Part shown: piece by piece, positions 1 to 5,562 of the stretch
Layout of the letters: each line of letters starts with the position of its first letter
Numbering within the stretch: the stretch's first letter is position 1
Assembly: GCA_021808985.1 (NCBI GenBank)
Contig: JAKBAQ010000163.1
Span: 1-6,378 of the forward strand
Source: Pseudomonadota bacterium
Lineage (GTDB): Bacteria > Pseudomonadota > Alphaproteobacteria > Acetobacterales > Acetobacteraceae
Length of the DNA: 6,378 nucleotides
Direction: 5' to 3'
The notes under the pieces: generated by a model
Told to the model about the DNA's origin: nothing
Databases searched by the model: none
Seen by the model: only the letters and a program-made list of their open reading frames with translations
Position numbers and translations under genes: made by a program

Positions 1-978
1 CCACAGGGCCACCACCTCGACATTATCGCCCGCGGCATCGGCGCGCCCGGCATGCAGGGTTTTGCCAAGACGCCCGGCATTATGCGCGATGAGATGCGAG
101 GCGGCGGCGAGGATGGGCGCGGTGGATCGGTAGTTGGCTTCCAGCCGGACGATTTTGGCGCCTGGGAAATCACGCTCAAATTTCAGGATATTTTCAATTT
201 CGGCGCCGCGCCAGGAATAGATGCTCTGGTCGTCATCGCCCACGCAGCAGATGTTCCTGTGCGACTGGGCGAGCAGGCGCAGCCAGTAATACTGGACCAG
301 GTTGGTGTCCTGGTATTCGTCCACCAGAATGTATTTGAACATTTTCTGATAGGTGGCGAGGACTTCCTGGTCTTTCTTCAGCAGGTTGACGGTGAGCAGG
401 AGAAGATCGCCAAAATCTGCCGCGTTGAGGGCTTTCAGCCGGTCCTGATAGTCGCGGTACAGGGACTCGGCCTTGCCGTTGGCGAAATCAGTTGAGTCGG
501 CGAGGGGGATTTCGCCGGGCATGAAGCCCTTGTCCTTCCATTTCTGGATCTGGGCCATCAACGCGTTCGCGGGCCAGCGCTTTATGTCAATGCGGGCGGC
601 TTCCATCACCTGTTTGAGCAGGCGGAGCTGGTCGTCAGAGTCCAGGATGGAGAAATTGCTCGTTAAGCCCACACGCTCGGCGAAGCGGCGCAGCATGCGC
701 GCGCCCAGGGCGTGGAAGGTGCCGAGCCACAGGCCCTCGGCCGGCTGGCCGAGGATTTTGCCGACGCGCTCGCGCATCTCCCGCGCGGCCTTGTTGGTGA
801 AGGTGACGGTGAGGATCTGATTGGGATAGGCGCGGCGGCTGAGCAGGATGTGGGCGAAACGGGTGGTGAGCACGCGCGTTTTGCCAGTGCCAGCGCCGGC
901 CAGGACCAGCACGGGGCCTTCGGTGGTCTCCACGGCGTCGCGCTGCGCCTGATTCAGGCCATCGAGATAGCTCATCAT
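1..978 (-). CDS. uvrD: UvrD/PcrA-type superfamily 1 DNA helicase, N-terminal part (3' end outside window)
   Basis: ATP-dependent 3'-5' DNA helicase of the UvrD/PcrA/Rep family, which acts in nucleotide excision repair, mismatch repair and removal of recombinases or stalled forks. The frame is open without a stop from 978 to the left edge, giving 326 codons, roughly the first 45% of a family member of 700-800 residues. Seen in order: a Q-motif-like LNQAQRDAV (residues 8-16), the Walker A motif GAGTGKT (28-34), TFTNKAA (motif Ia), the Walker B/DEXX motif DEYQDT (220-225), GDDDQSIYSWRGA (247-259, motif III) and LEANYRST (motif IV region). The start is ATG 978-976 or the next ATG 975-973; both overlap the metF stop, and no clear Shine-Dalgarno precedes them, so translational coupling to metF is likely. 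UvrD and PcrA cannot be told apart from this half; Rep is less likely. Confidence 0.93.
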   Translation of the reverse strand, partial: MMSYLDGLNQAQRDAVETTEGPVLVLAGAGTGKTRVLTTRFAHILLSRRAYPNQILTVTFTNKAAREMRERVGKILGQPAEGLWLGTFHALGARMLRRFAERVGLTSNFSILDSDDQLRLLKQVMEAARIDIKRWPANALMAQIQKWKDKGFMPGEIPLADSTDFANGKAESLYRDYQDRLKALNAADFGDLLLLTVNLLKKDQEVLATYQKMFKYILVDEYQDTNLVQYYWLRLLAQSHRNICCVGDDDQSIYSWRGAEIENILKFERDFPGAKIVRLEANYRSTAPILAAASHLIAHNAGRLGKTLHAGRADAAGDNVEVVALW

Positions 979-1907
979 GCCGGGATGGGTTTTACACCCA
1001 GAATCCGCGCGATGGCATAGACCAGATCCGGGCGGTTCAACGTGTAGAAATGGAATTCATCAATGCCGTTGGCCTGCAGCAGGCGCACCTGCTCGGCCGT
1101 GGTGGCGGCGGCGACCATGCGGCGGGTTTCAATGTCGTCATCGAGGCCTTCGAAGAGGTTGGCCATCCATTTGGGCACGGAGGTGCCGCAGGCGGCGCAG
1201 AAGCTGGCGGCCTGGGTGAAGTTGGAGACCGGCATGATGCCCGGGACGATGGGGGCCGTGATGCCGGCGGCGAGGGCTTTATCCAGGAAATTCAGGTAGA
1301 TTTCGTTGTTGAAGAACACCTGGGTGATGGCGCGGGTGGCCCCGGAATCGAGCTTGCGCTTGAGATTGTCAAGGTCGGCCTGGGGGCTGAGGGCCTGGGG
1401 GTGAACCTCTGGGTAGGCGGCGACGGTGATCTCGAAATCAGCGATGCGCTTGAGGCCGGCGACGAGATCGGCCGCGAAGGCGTAGCCACCGGGATGGGGG
1501 GTGTAGGGTTCGCCATTGGGGGCGTCGCCGCGCAGGGCGACGATGTGCCGGACGCCGGCATCCCAGTAGCGGCGGGCGACTTCGTCAACCTCCTCGCGCG
1601 TGGCGCCAACGCAGGTGAGGTGCGCGGCAGGGGTGAGGCTGGTTTCCTTGACGATGCGCAGCACGGTGGCATGGGTGCGCTCCTGCGTGGAGCCGCCGGC
1701 GCCGTAGGTGACGGAGACGAATTGCGGCCGCAGGGTGGCCAGGCGGGCGATGCAGGCCCAGAGCTGGGCCTCCAGCGCCGGGGTTTTGGGGGGGAAGAAT
1801 TCAAAGGAAATGGTCGGCGGGGCGGCACCCTCGCGCGCGGGCAAGGGGGCGATGCGGGCGCCGGCGGCCCAGCGTTCCAGCGTGTCGGGGGGGGAGGAAT
1901 GGGTCAT
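975..1907 (-). CDS. metF: 5,10-methylenetetrahydrofolate reductase MetF
   Basis: Cytoplasmic FAD enzyme that reduces 5,10-methylene-THF to 5-methyl-THF, the methyl donor for methionine synthase. The 310 residues match the usual bacterial length (about 290-310) and form one TIM-barrel domain. Family landmarks are present: SFEFFPPK (34-41) with the catalytic Glu at E36, FVSVTYGAGGS (63-73), HLTC (96-99), HIVALRGD (121-128) with the FAD-binding Asp at D128, VAAYPEVHP (162-170), NLKRK and ITQVFF (181-199), PGIMPVSNF, and FHFYTLNR near the C terminus. About 8 more residues precede the barrel than in E. coli MetF. The ATG at 1907 has only a weak GGA about 7 nt upstream. The stop overlaps the start of the downstream helicase, so the two genes form an operon. 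I see no recognisable SAM or SAH riboswitch in the 5' region. Confidence 0.97.
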   Translation of the reverse strand: MTHSSPPDTLERWAAGARIAPLPAREGAAPPTISFEFFPPKTPALEAQLWACIARLATLRPQFVSVTYGAGGSTQERTHATVLRIVKETSLTPAAHLTCVGATREEVDEVARRYWDAGVRHIVALRGDAPNGEPYTPHPGGYAFAADLVAGLKRIADFEITVAAYPEVHPQALSPQADLDNLKRKLDSGATRAITQVFFNNEIYLNFLDKALAAGITAPIVPGIMPVSNFTQAASFCAACGTSVPKWMANLFEGLDDDIETRRMVAAATTAEQVRLLQANGIDEFHFYTLNRPDLVYAIARILGVKPIPA

Positions 1908-1961
1908 GCTGGTTCCGTGACAGCACCGCCGGGTTTTCGCAAGGGCGCGGTTAAGCTTTGC

Positions 1962-1999
1962 ATGCCCGGGCGCGCCGGCGGCGCGATGCCCGGGCTTTT
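1962..1999. repeat. GC-rich hairpin with 10-bp direct repeats in the metF/mlaA divergent intergenic region
   Basis: The sequence ATGCCCGGGC occurs twice in the same orientation, at 1962-1971 and 1986-1995, spaced 24 bp start to start. Because GCCCGGGC is its own reverse complement, the copies can also pair as hairpin arms: 8 bp (1964-1971 with 1988-1995) plus 5 bp (1972-1976 with 1980-1984), with a 3-nt loop and a 3-nt GAT bulge. TTTT follows on the plus strand (1996-1999), and a further T run lies at 2010-2015. No plus-strand gene ends before it in the window, so a normal terminator role is unclear. It could be an operator between the two divergent promoters, an attenuator or a chance GC-rich structure. 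The repeat is visible; the function is not known. Confidence 0.5.
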
Positions 2000-2097
2000 G
2001 GGCCTTGTGTTTTTTGGCAGTAGCGTATGAGTTGAAGCCGCGTTATTGAACAACACATATCATACGGGGCCGCCTAGCCTGGGGGGCCGGGTTAAGT

Positions 2098-2102
2098 TGA
2101 GG
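2098..2102 (+). promoter_or_regulatory. Ribosome binding site supporting the mlaA start at 2112
   Basis: TGAGG lies 9 nt before ATG 2112, a workable Shine-Dalgarno distance. For the next ATG at 2118 the spacing would be 15 nt. The site therefore favours 2112 over both 2118 and the in-frame TTG at 2046. Confidence 0.5.
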
Positions 2103-2111
2103 TTGAGCTGC

Positions 2112-2903
2112 ATGAAGATGACCGTGAAACGTAAGATCAGCCGGGTATTCAGCCTGGCGGCGCCGGGGCTGCTGGTCTCGACCCTGCTGGCGGGCTGCGC
2201 CACCCCGCCGCCGAAGACGGACACGGTGGACTACCAGGCCTACCAGCAGCAGAACGACCCGCTTGAGCCCACCAACCGGTTTTTCTACAATGTGAACGAC
2301 AAGCTGGATACCTATGCCATGAAGCCGCTGGCGCAGGGCTATGTGGATATCACCACCCAGCCGATCCGCAACCATGTGGGCGATTTCATCACCAATATCG
2401 GCGAGCCGGCGCGGTGGGTGAATTTCATGCTCGAGGGCAAGCCGACGGATGCGGGCACCTCGCTCGTGCGCTTCCTGGTGAACTCGACCATCGGGATTGG
2501 CGGCATCTTCGACCCGGCGAGCGCGCTGGGCTACCCGGAGACCGATACGGATTTTGGCATGACGCTGGCCATTTGGGGCGTGCCGGCCGGGCCTTATTTG
2601 TATCTGCCGGTGTTCGGCCCCTCGGGCGCGCGGGATGTGTGGAACCTGCCGGTTGAATATTTCGCGACGCCGATGGAGGTGGCGCCGGCGAGCGGCGCGC
2701 TCACCGATTTCGGCTATGCGCAGACGGGGCTGCACCTGATCAATACCCGGGCGGCGTATATCGGCCCGATTGATCAGGTGAAGGCCACGGCGCTCGACCC
2801 TTATGCCACATTTCGGAGTCTTTATCGCCAAAGTCGTGACTCAGAGATGCAGCTAATTAACGAGCGCGATACGCCGGTGCCCAATCCCTGGGCGCGCAAG
2901 TAG
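2112..2903 (+). CDS. mlaA: MlaA (VacJ) outer-membrane phospholipid-removing lipoprotein
   Basis: Outer-membrane lipoprotein of the Mla system, which keeps the outer membrane asymmetric by pulling mislocalised phospholipids from its outer leaflet and passing them to periplasmic MlaC. The 263-residue product starts with a lipoprotein signal peptide: a basic N-region (KRK), a hydrophobic stretch, and the lipobox LLAGC with the lipidated Cys at residue 29. Ala and Thr follow the Cys, with no Asp at +2, consistent with sorting to the outer membrane. The MlaA domain follows: DPLEPTNRFFYN (49-60), IGIGGIFDPAS (from 127), then DFGMTLAIWGVPAGPYLYLP and GPSGARD (169-175). The length fits the family (E. 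coli MlaA is about 250 residues). The frame is open back to TTG 2046, but ATG 2112 gives a normal signal peptide and a spaced Shine-Dalgarno. It is the first gene of an operon with mlaC. Confidence 0.95.
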   Translation: MKMTVKRKISRVFSLAAPGLLVSTLLAGCATPPPKTDTVDYQAYQQQNDPLEPTNRFFYNVNDKLDTYAMKPLAQGYVDITTQPIRNHVGDFITNIGEPARWVNFMLEGKPTDAGTSLVRFLVNSTIGIGGIFDPASALGYPETDTDFGMTLAIWGVPAGPYLYLPVFGPSGARDVWNLPVEYFATPMEVAPASGALTDFGYAQTGLHLINTRAAYIGPIDQVKATALDPYATFRSLYRQSRDSEMQLINERDTPVPNPWARK

Positions 2904-2921
2904 CCGCAGCACTTTAACTTT

Positions 2922-2926
2922 AAGGA
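2922..2926 (+). promoter_or_regulatory. Strong ribosome binding site of mlaC
   Basis: AAGGA lies 7 nt before ATG 2934 inside the 30-bp mlaA-mlaC gap. This fixes the mlaC start and indicates independent, efficient initiation rather than dependence on upstream translation. Confidence 0.75.
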
Positions 2927-2933
2927 CGTAACC

Positions 2934-3557
2934 ATGTATCTTCGCCGTTTAGTTCTGGGGGCTCTCGCCTTGGCGCCGGTGGCGGCCGCCATGCCGAGCT
3001 TCGCGCAGGCATCGCTGGTGCCGGCCGATGCCGCCAAGGCTTTTATCACCCAGTCAGGCCAGCAGCTTGTGAGCGTGGTGAACAGCAACGCCAGCACGAC
3101 GCAAAAGGCCGATGAGCTGCGCCAGCTGGTGAACAGCATCGTCGCGGTGAACCAGGTGGGGGATTATGTGCTGGGGCGCTATATCAATGTGGCCTCGCCT
3201 GACCAGCACGCCGAATTTCTCAGCCTGTTCCACCAGCTGCTCTCCTACAACATCACCTATCAGATCAAGGCGTATCAGGGGCTGAATTTCGTGGTGAACG
3301 GGGTGAAGCCGATGGGCAATGACATGGTGGTGGACACCACCATCACCAGCCCGGGCAAGGCGCCGGCGGATGTGGGCTGGGCCGTGGACGAGGTGGACGG
3401 CCAGCCGAAGATTGTCGACGTGATCGTGGCCGGGACCAGCCTGCGGATTACCACCCGCAATGACTATGCCTCGGTGGTGACGGATAATGGCGGGCAGGTG
3501 AGCGCGCTGCTGAATGCCATGCAGGCGCAGATCAAGAAAATCTCCGCCGCGCAGTGA
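2934..3557 (+). CDS. mlaC: MlaC/Ttg2D-family periplasmic phospholipid-binding protein (possibly HpnM-type)
   Basis: Periplasmic carrier that shuttles phospholipids between MlaA at the outer membrane and the MlaFEDB ABC transporter at the inner membrane. The 207-residue product begins with a Sec signal peptide: the basic MYLRR start, a hydrophobic stretch rich in Ala and Leu, and an AQA motif at 24-26 predicting cleavage before S27. The mature part has the family layout: an N-terminal helical region, the core VGDYVLGRYINVASPDQHAEF (75-95) followed by LFHQLLSYNITYQI, then a beta-rich half including VGWAVDE and KIVDVIVAGTSLRIT. The C-terminal tail is helical and basic. It lies 30 bp after mlaA with its own strong ribosome binding site. 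mlaF, mlaE, mlaD and mlaB are not in the window. Members of this family in hopanoid producers are named HpnM; the sequence alone does not let me choose between the two names. Confidence 0.92.
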   Translation: MYLRRLVLGALALAPVAAAMPSFAQASLVPADAAKAFITQSGQQLVSVVNSNASTTQKADELRQLVNSIVAVNQVGDYVLGRYINVASPDQHAEFLSLFHQLLSYNITYQIKAYQGLNFVVNGVKPMGNDMVVDTTITSPGKAPADVGWAVDEVDGQPKIVDVIVAGTSLRITTRNDYASVVTDNGGQVSALLNAMQAQIKKISAAQ

Positions 3558-3567
3558 GGTGAGGTTT

Positions 3568-3593
3568 CAGGCCGGCCGCGCGCGGCTGGCCTG
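3568..3593. terminator. 26-bp near-palindrome between convergent genes, likely bidirectional terminator
   Basis: Positions 3568-3593 form an almost perfect inverted repeat: up to 12 base pairs with one G-T wobble (3574 with 3587) around a 2-nt centre, so the real loop would be slightly larger. It starts 10 nt after the mlaC stop and ends 4 nt before the stop of the convergent transporter gene, where a shared terminator is expected. It lacks an immediate T tract on either strand; only a short TTTT (3604-3607) follows on the plus strand. Efficiency as an intrinsic terminator is therefore uncertain. Confidence 0.55.
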
Positions 3594-3597
3594 GGGC

Positions 3598-5016
3598 TCA
3601 CGGTGTTTTGTGGCCGCTTACGAGCTGGCCGGCTGTTTTGCCAAGGCGCAGGCAGCCCAGGACACCCAGGAAGGCGATGGCGGCGGCGAGGTGGAAGGCA
3701 TTGTCAAAATCGCCGAGGTTTGGCCGGCCCACCAGGCCGCCGCGCAGCAGGGTGCTGGCGTTCAACGCCAGGGCGCCAAAGGCGGCGCCCATGCCCATGG
3801 TTAGTTGCGACATCATGCTGGATAATGTGCTGGCGCCGTTCATCTGCTCGGCCGGGACATCGGCGAATTGCAGCGAGGACAGGCCGGTGAACTGCATGGA
3901 GCGAAACGCGCCGCTGATGAAGAGAACCGCGATGATGAGCCGCGCGGGCGTGTGCGGGGTGAAGAAGGCGCAGGCGCGCAGCGATGCGACGGCTAACATA
4001 CCGTTGAACACCAGCACCTGACGGAAGCCGAACCGGCGCAAGACGCGGGTGGTTATGGTTTTCATCAGCAGGTTGCCGGCGAAGAGGCTGAGCAGCAGGG
4101 CGCCGGAGATGAAGGCGTTGAGGCCGAATATCGTCTGGAACAGCAGGGGCAGCAGAAACGGCGCGCTGCTGAGGGCAACCCGGAACAAGGCGCCGCTCCA
4201 CATGGTGATGGCGTAGGTGGGAAGCCGCAGCGCGGCAAAGTCCAGCAGAGGGAATGCATGCCGCTTGCAGTGCCAGGCCGCCAGGCCGCCCAGCCCTGCC
4301 CCCGCGGCCAGCAGCGCCGCCGGCTCAAGCGGGCCGGAGCGGGCCTGGCCCAGCGCGTTGAAGCCGAACACCAGCGCCGTGAGCGCGCCGCCCACGAGCA
4401 GGAAGCCCTTGAGATCGAGCGGTTTGCGCTGCTCTCCCTTGATGCTGGGAAACAGCCGCAGGGCCAGGAGGAAAGCGGCCAGGCCGAGCGGCAGGTTGAG
4501 GAAGAAGATCCAGCGCCAGGAGGCGTAAGTGACCAGGAAGCCGCCGACCGGCGGGCCGAGGACCGGTGCGACCAATCCCGGCCAGACGATTGTGGCGATG
4601 GCTTGCAGGAGGTCCTGCTTCGCGGTGGAGCGGAGCACGGCGAGGCGGCCCACGGGCACCATCGCCGCGCCGCCAATGCCTTGCAGGACACGCGCCGCCG
4701 TGAACGCCCAGAGGCTGCCGCTGATGCCGCAGAGGCCCGAGGCAAATGTGAAGAGCAACACCGCGCCCGCGAACACGCGGCGCACGCCAAAGCGCTCGGC
4801 CGCCCACCCTGTTACGGGCATGAACACGCCCAGCGCCAGGAGATAGGCGGTGACGCCGATATTCATGGCCACGGCGGAGACTTTGAAGACATGCGCCATC
4901 TGCGGCATGGCGGTTACGATGACCGTGCCGTCCAGCATTTCCATGAAGGCGGTGCCGGCCACCAGCCATGCGATGGGCCCGGCGGAGCGGGCTGGCGGGG
5001 GGGTGGGGATGCTCAT
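3598..5016 (-). CDS. MFS transporter, DHA2 (EmrB/QacA-like, 14-TM) family
   Basis: Inner-membrane proton-driven transporter of the major facilitator superfamily. With the start at 5016 it has 472 residues, typical of 14-TM DHA2 drug:H+ antiporters. Motifs: LDGTVIVTAMP (28-38, family motif D1 in TM1), GWAAERFGVRR (70-80, motif A in the TM2-TM3 loop), RVLQGIGGAA (109-118, motif B with its Arg), PGLVAPVLGPPVGG (146-159, the antiporter motif C) and WRWIFFLNLPLG (167-178), characteristic of EmrB/QacA-type proteins. The frame stays open to ATG 5163, but that extension is polar, Arg/Pro-rich and overlaps aroQ; ATG 5016 puts a short tail before TM1. No good Shine-Dalgarno precedes 5016. It lies 82 bp after aroQ on the same strand, so it may share that operon or use its own promoter. 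The substrate is unknown: drug efflux is the family default, but aromatic or organic acid export fits the neighbours. Confidence 0.92.
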   Translation of the reverse strand: MSIPTPPPARSAGPIAWLVAGTAFMEMLDGTVIVTAMPQMAHVFKVSAVAMNIGVTAYLLALGVFMPVTGWAAERFGVRRVFAGAVLLFTFASGLCGISGSLWAFTAARVLQGIGGAAMVPVGRLAVLRSTAKQDLLQAIATIVWPGLVAPVLGPPVGGFLVTYASWRWIFFLNLPLGLAAFLLALRLFPSIKGEQRKPLDLKGFLLVGGALTALVFGFNALGQARSGPLEPAALLAAGAGLGGLAAWHCKRHAFPLLDFAALRLPTYAITMWSGALFRVALSSAPFLLPLLFQTIFGLNAFISGALLLSLFAGNLLMKTITTRVLRRFGFRQVLVFNGMLAVASLRACAFFTPHTPARLIIAVLFISGAFRSMQFTGLSSLQFADVPAEQMNGASTLSSMMSQLTMGMGAAFGALALNASTLLRGGLVGRPNLGDFDNAFHLAAAIAFLGVLGCLRLGKTAGQLVSGHKTP

Positions 5017-5098
5017 TGGGGGCGTGGGCTTATGCGCGGCATGCTCCGGGTTTATACATAATTCCGCGCGCGCGCGACGCCCCCCGCTGGCGGTGTTT
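5017..5098 (-). promoter_or_regulatory. aroQ-MFS intergenic spacer with a possible -10 element
   Basis: These 82 bp separate the dehydratase stop from the transporter start. The only A/T-rich island, at 5050-5063, reads AATTATGTATAAA on the minus strand and contains TATGTA and TATAAA, both like a -10 box. No matching -35 is visible, because the sequence where it would lie is an alternating (CG)6 run at 5065-5076. I see no convincing terminator after aroQ. The transporter could thus have its own weak or activator-dependent promoter or be read through from aroQ. Confidence 0.3.
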
Positions 5099-5548
5099 TC
5101 AGCGCCCTTGCGCGGCCCTGGCCGCCGATACGGCGGCGCGCAGGGCGATGAGGTAGCTCTCAACGCCGAAGCCGGAGATTTGGCCCAAGACGATTTCAGC
5201 GAACACCGAGTGGTGGCGGAACGGTTCGCGCGCGTGGATGTTGGACATGTGCAGTTCCACGACGGGGACGGTTAGAATCGCCAGGGCGTCGCGGATGCCG
5301 TAGCTGTAATGCGTCCAGGCGCCGGCGTTGATCAGCACGGCGTCGACGCCCTCGCCATAGGCGGCGTGGATGCGCTCGCACATATCGCCTTCATGGTTGG
5401 TTTGGAAGCTGATGACCTCCACCCCAAGCTCGTTGCCGAGCGTTTGCAGCAGGCCATCAATTTCAGCCAGCGTTACGGTGCCGTATTGCTTGGGGTCCCG
5501 CTTGCCGAACATGTTGTGGTTGATGCCGTGCAGCATGAGGATTTTCAT
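5099..5548 (-). CDS. aroQ: Type II 3-dehydroquinate dehydratase (AroQ family), divergent copy
   Basis: Cytoplasmic enzyme, normally dodecameric, that dehydrates 3-dehydroquinate to 3-dehydroshikimate with trans elimination, in the shikimate pathway or in quinate breakdown. The 149 residues match the family's 145-150. The residues expected at the active site are present: R17 and Y22 (catalytic Tyr of the lid loop, RDPKQYG), N74, H80 in INAGAWTH (catalytic His), E98 and H100 in VELHMSN, and R107 and R111 in HAREPFRHHS. The N-terminal signature differs from the usual LNGPNLNLLG: here it is LHGINHNMFG (6-15), with the first Asn replaced by His. The start is ATG 5548 because AAAGG lies 7 nt upstream; an in-frame TTG at 5566 overlaps the previous stop and is less likely. 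It follows a Gfo/Idh oxidoreductase by 14 nt. Biosynthetic aroQ in many alphaproteobacteria sits beside accB-accC, so this may be a second, specialised copy. Confidence 0.92.
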   Translation of the reverse strand: MKILMLHGINHNMFGKRDPKQYGTVTLAEIDGLLQTLGNELGVEVISFQTNHEGDMCERIHAAYGEGVDAVLINAGAWTHYSYGIRDALAILTVPVVELHMSNIHAREPFRHHSVFAEIVLGQISGFGVESYLIALRAAVSAARAAQGR

Positions 5549-5555
5549 GATTTCG

Positions 5556-5560
5556 CCTTT
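5556..5560 (-). promoter_or_regulatory. Ribosome binding site of aroQ
   Basis: On the minus strand AAAGG lies between the oxidoreductase stop and ATG 5548, 7 nt before that ATG. It lies downstream of the alternative TTG at 5566, so it decides the start in favour of 5548. Confidence 0.65.
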
Positions 5561-5562
5561 GC

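Larger units (their letters stand above)
1908..2111. promoter_or_regulatory. Divergent intergenic region between metF and mlaA
   Basis: These 204 bp separate the metF start (minus) from the preferred mlaA start (plus), so they must carry promoters and 5' leaders for both operons unless transcription enters from elsewhere. A lower-GC patch at about 2003-2065 is the most promoter-like part. Possible plus-strand pairs are TTGTGT (2005-2010) with TATGAG (2026-2031, 15-bp spacer) and TTGAAG (2032-2037) with an A/T-rich CATATCAT stretch (2056-2063). Neither is a good sigma-70 match. No convincing minus-strand promoter stands out for metF. Confidence 0.4.

Noticed and set aside
52..1020. Several plus-strand frames of 100-147 codons over the left end
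   Set aside because: All are antisense to the continuous helicase frame, which carries the full set of SF1 motifs in order.
1908..1965. Possible SAM or SAH riboswitch before metF
   Set aside because: I looked for the conserved pseudoknot and core patterns of known classes in the metF leader and saw none; the GC-rich hairpin further upstream does not resemble them.
1050..2030. 326-codon plus-strand open frame antisense to metF
   Set aside because: It lies opposite a clearly recognised metF, is extremely Gly-rich and low in complexity, and matches no family I know. Long antisense frames are common in GC-rich genes.
2046..2111. 22-residue N-terminal extension of MlaA from TTG 2046
   Set aside because: It would put a polar stretch before the lipoprotein signal peptide; ATG 2112 has a spaced TGAGG and a normal signal peptide.
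2043..2831. 262-codon minus-strand open frame antisense to mlaA
   Set aside because: It is Arg/His-rich with no recognisable motif, and the opposite strand encodes a complete MlaA with signal peptide and family motifs.
4258..5061. 267-codon plus-strand open frame antisense to the MFS gene
   Set aside because: Its composition (Arg, Glu, Ala, Gln, His rich) is the expected reverse reading of a GC-rich membrane protein; no domain is visible.
5017..5163. 49-residue N-terminal extension of the MFS protein from ATG 5163
   Set aside because: It overlaps the end of aroQ, is polar and rich in Arg and Pro, and is unlike any MFS N terminus; ATG 5016 gives a normal short tail before TM1.
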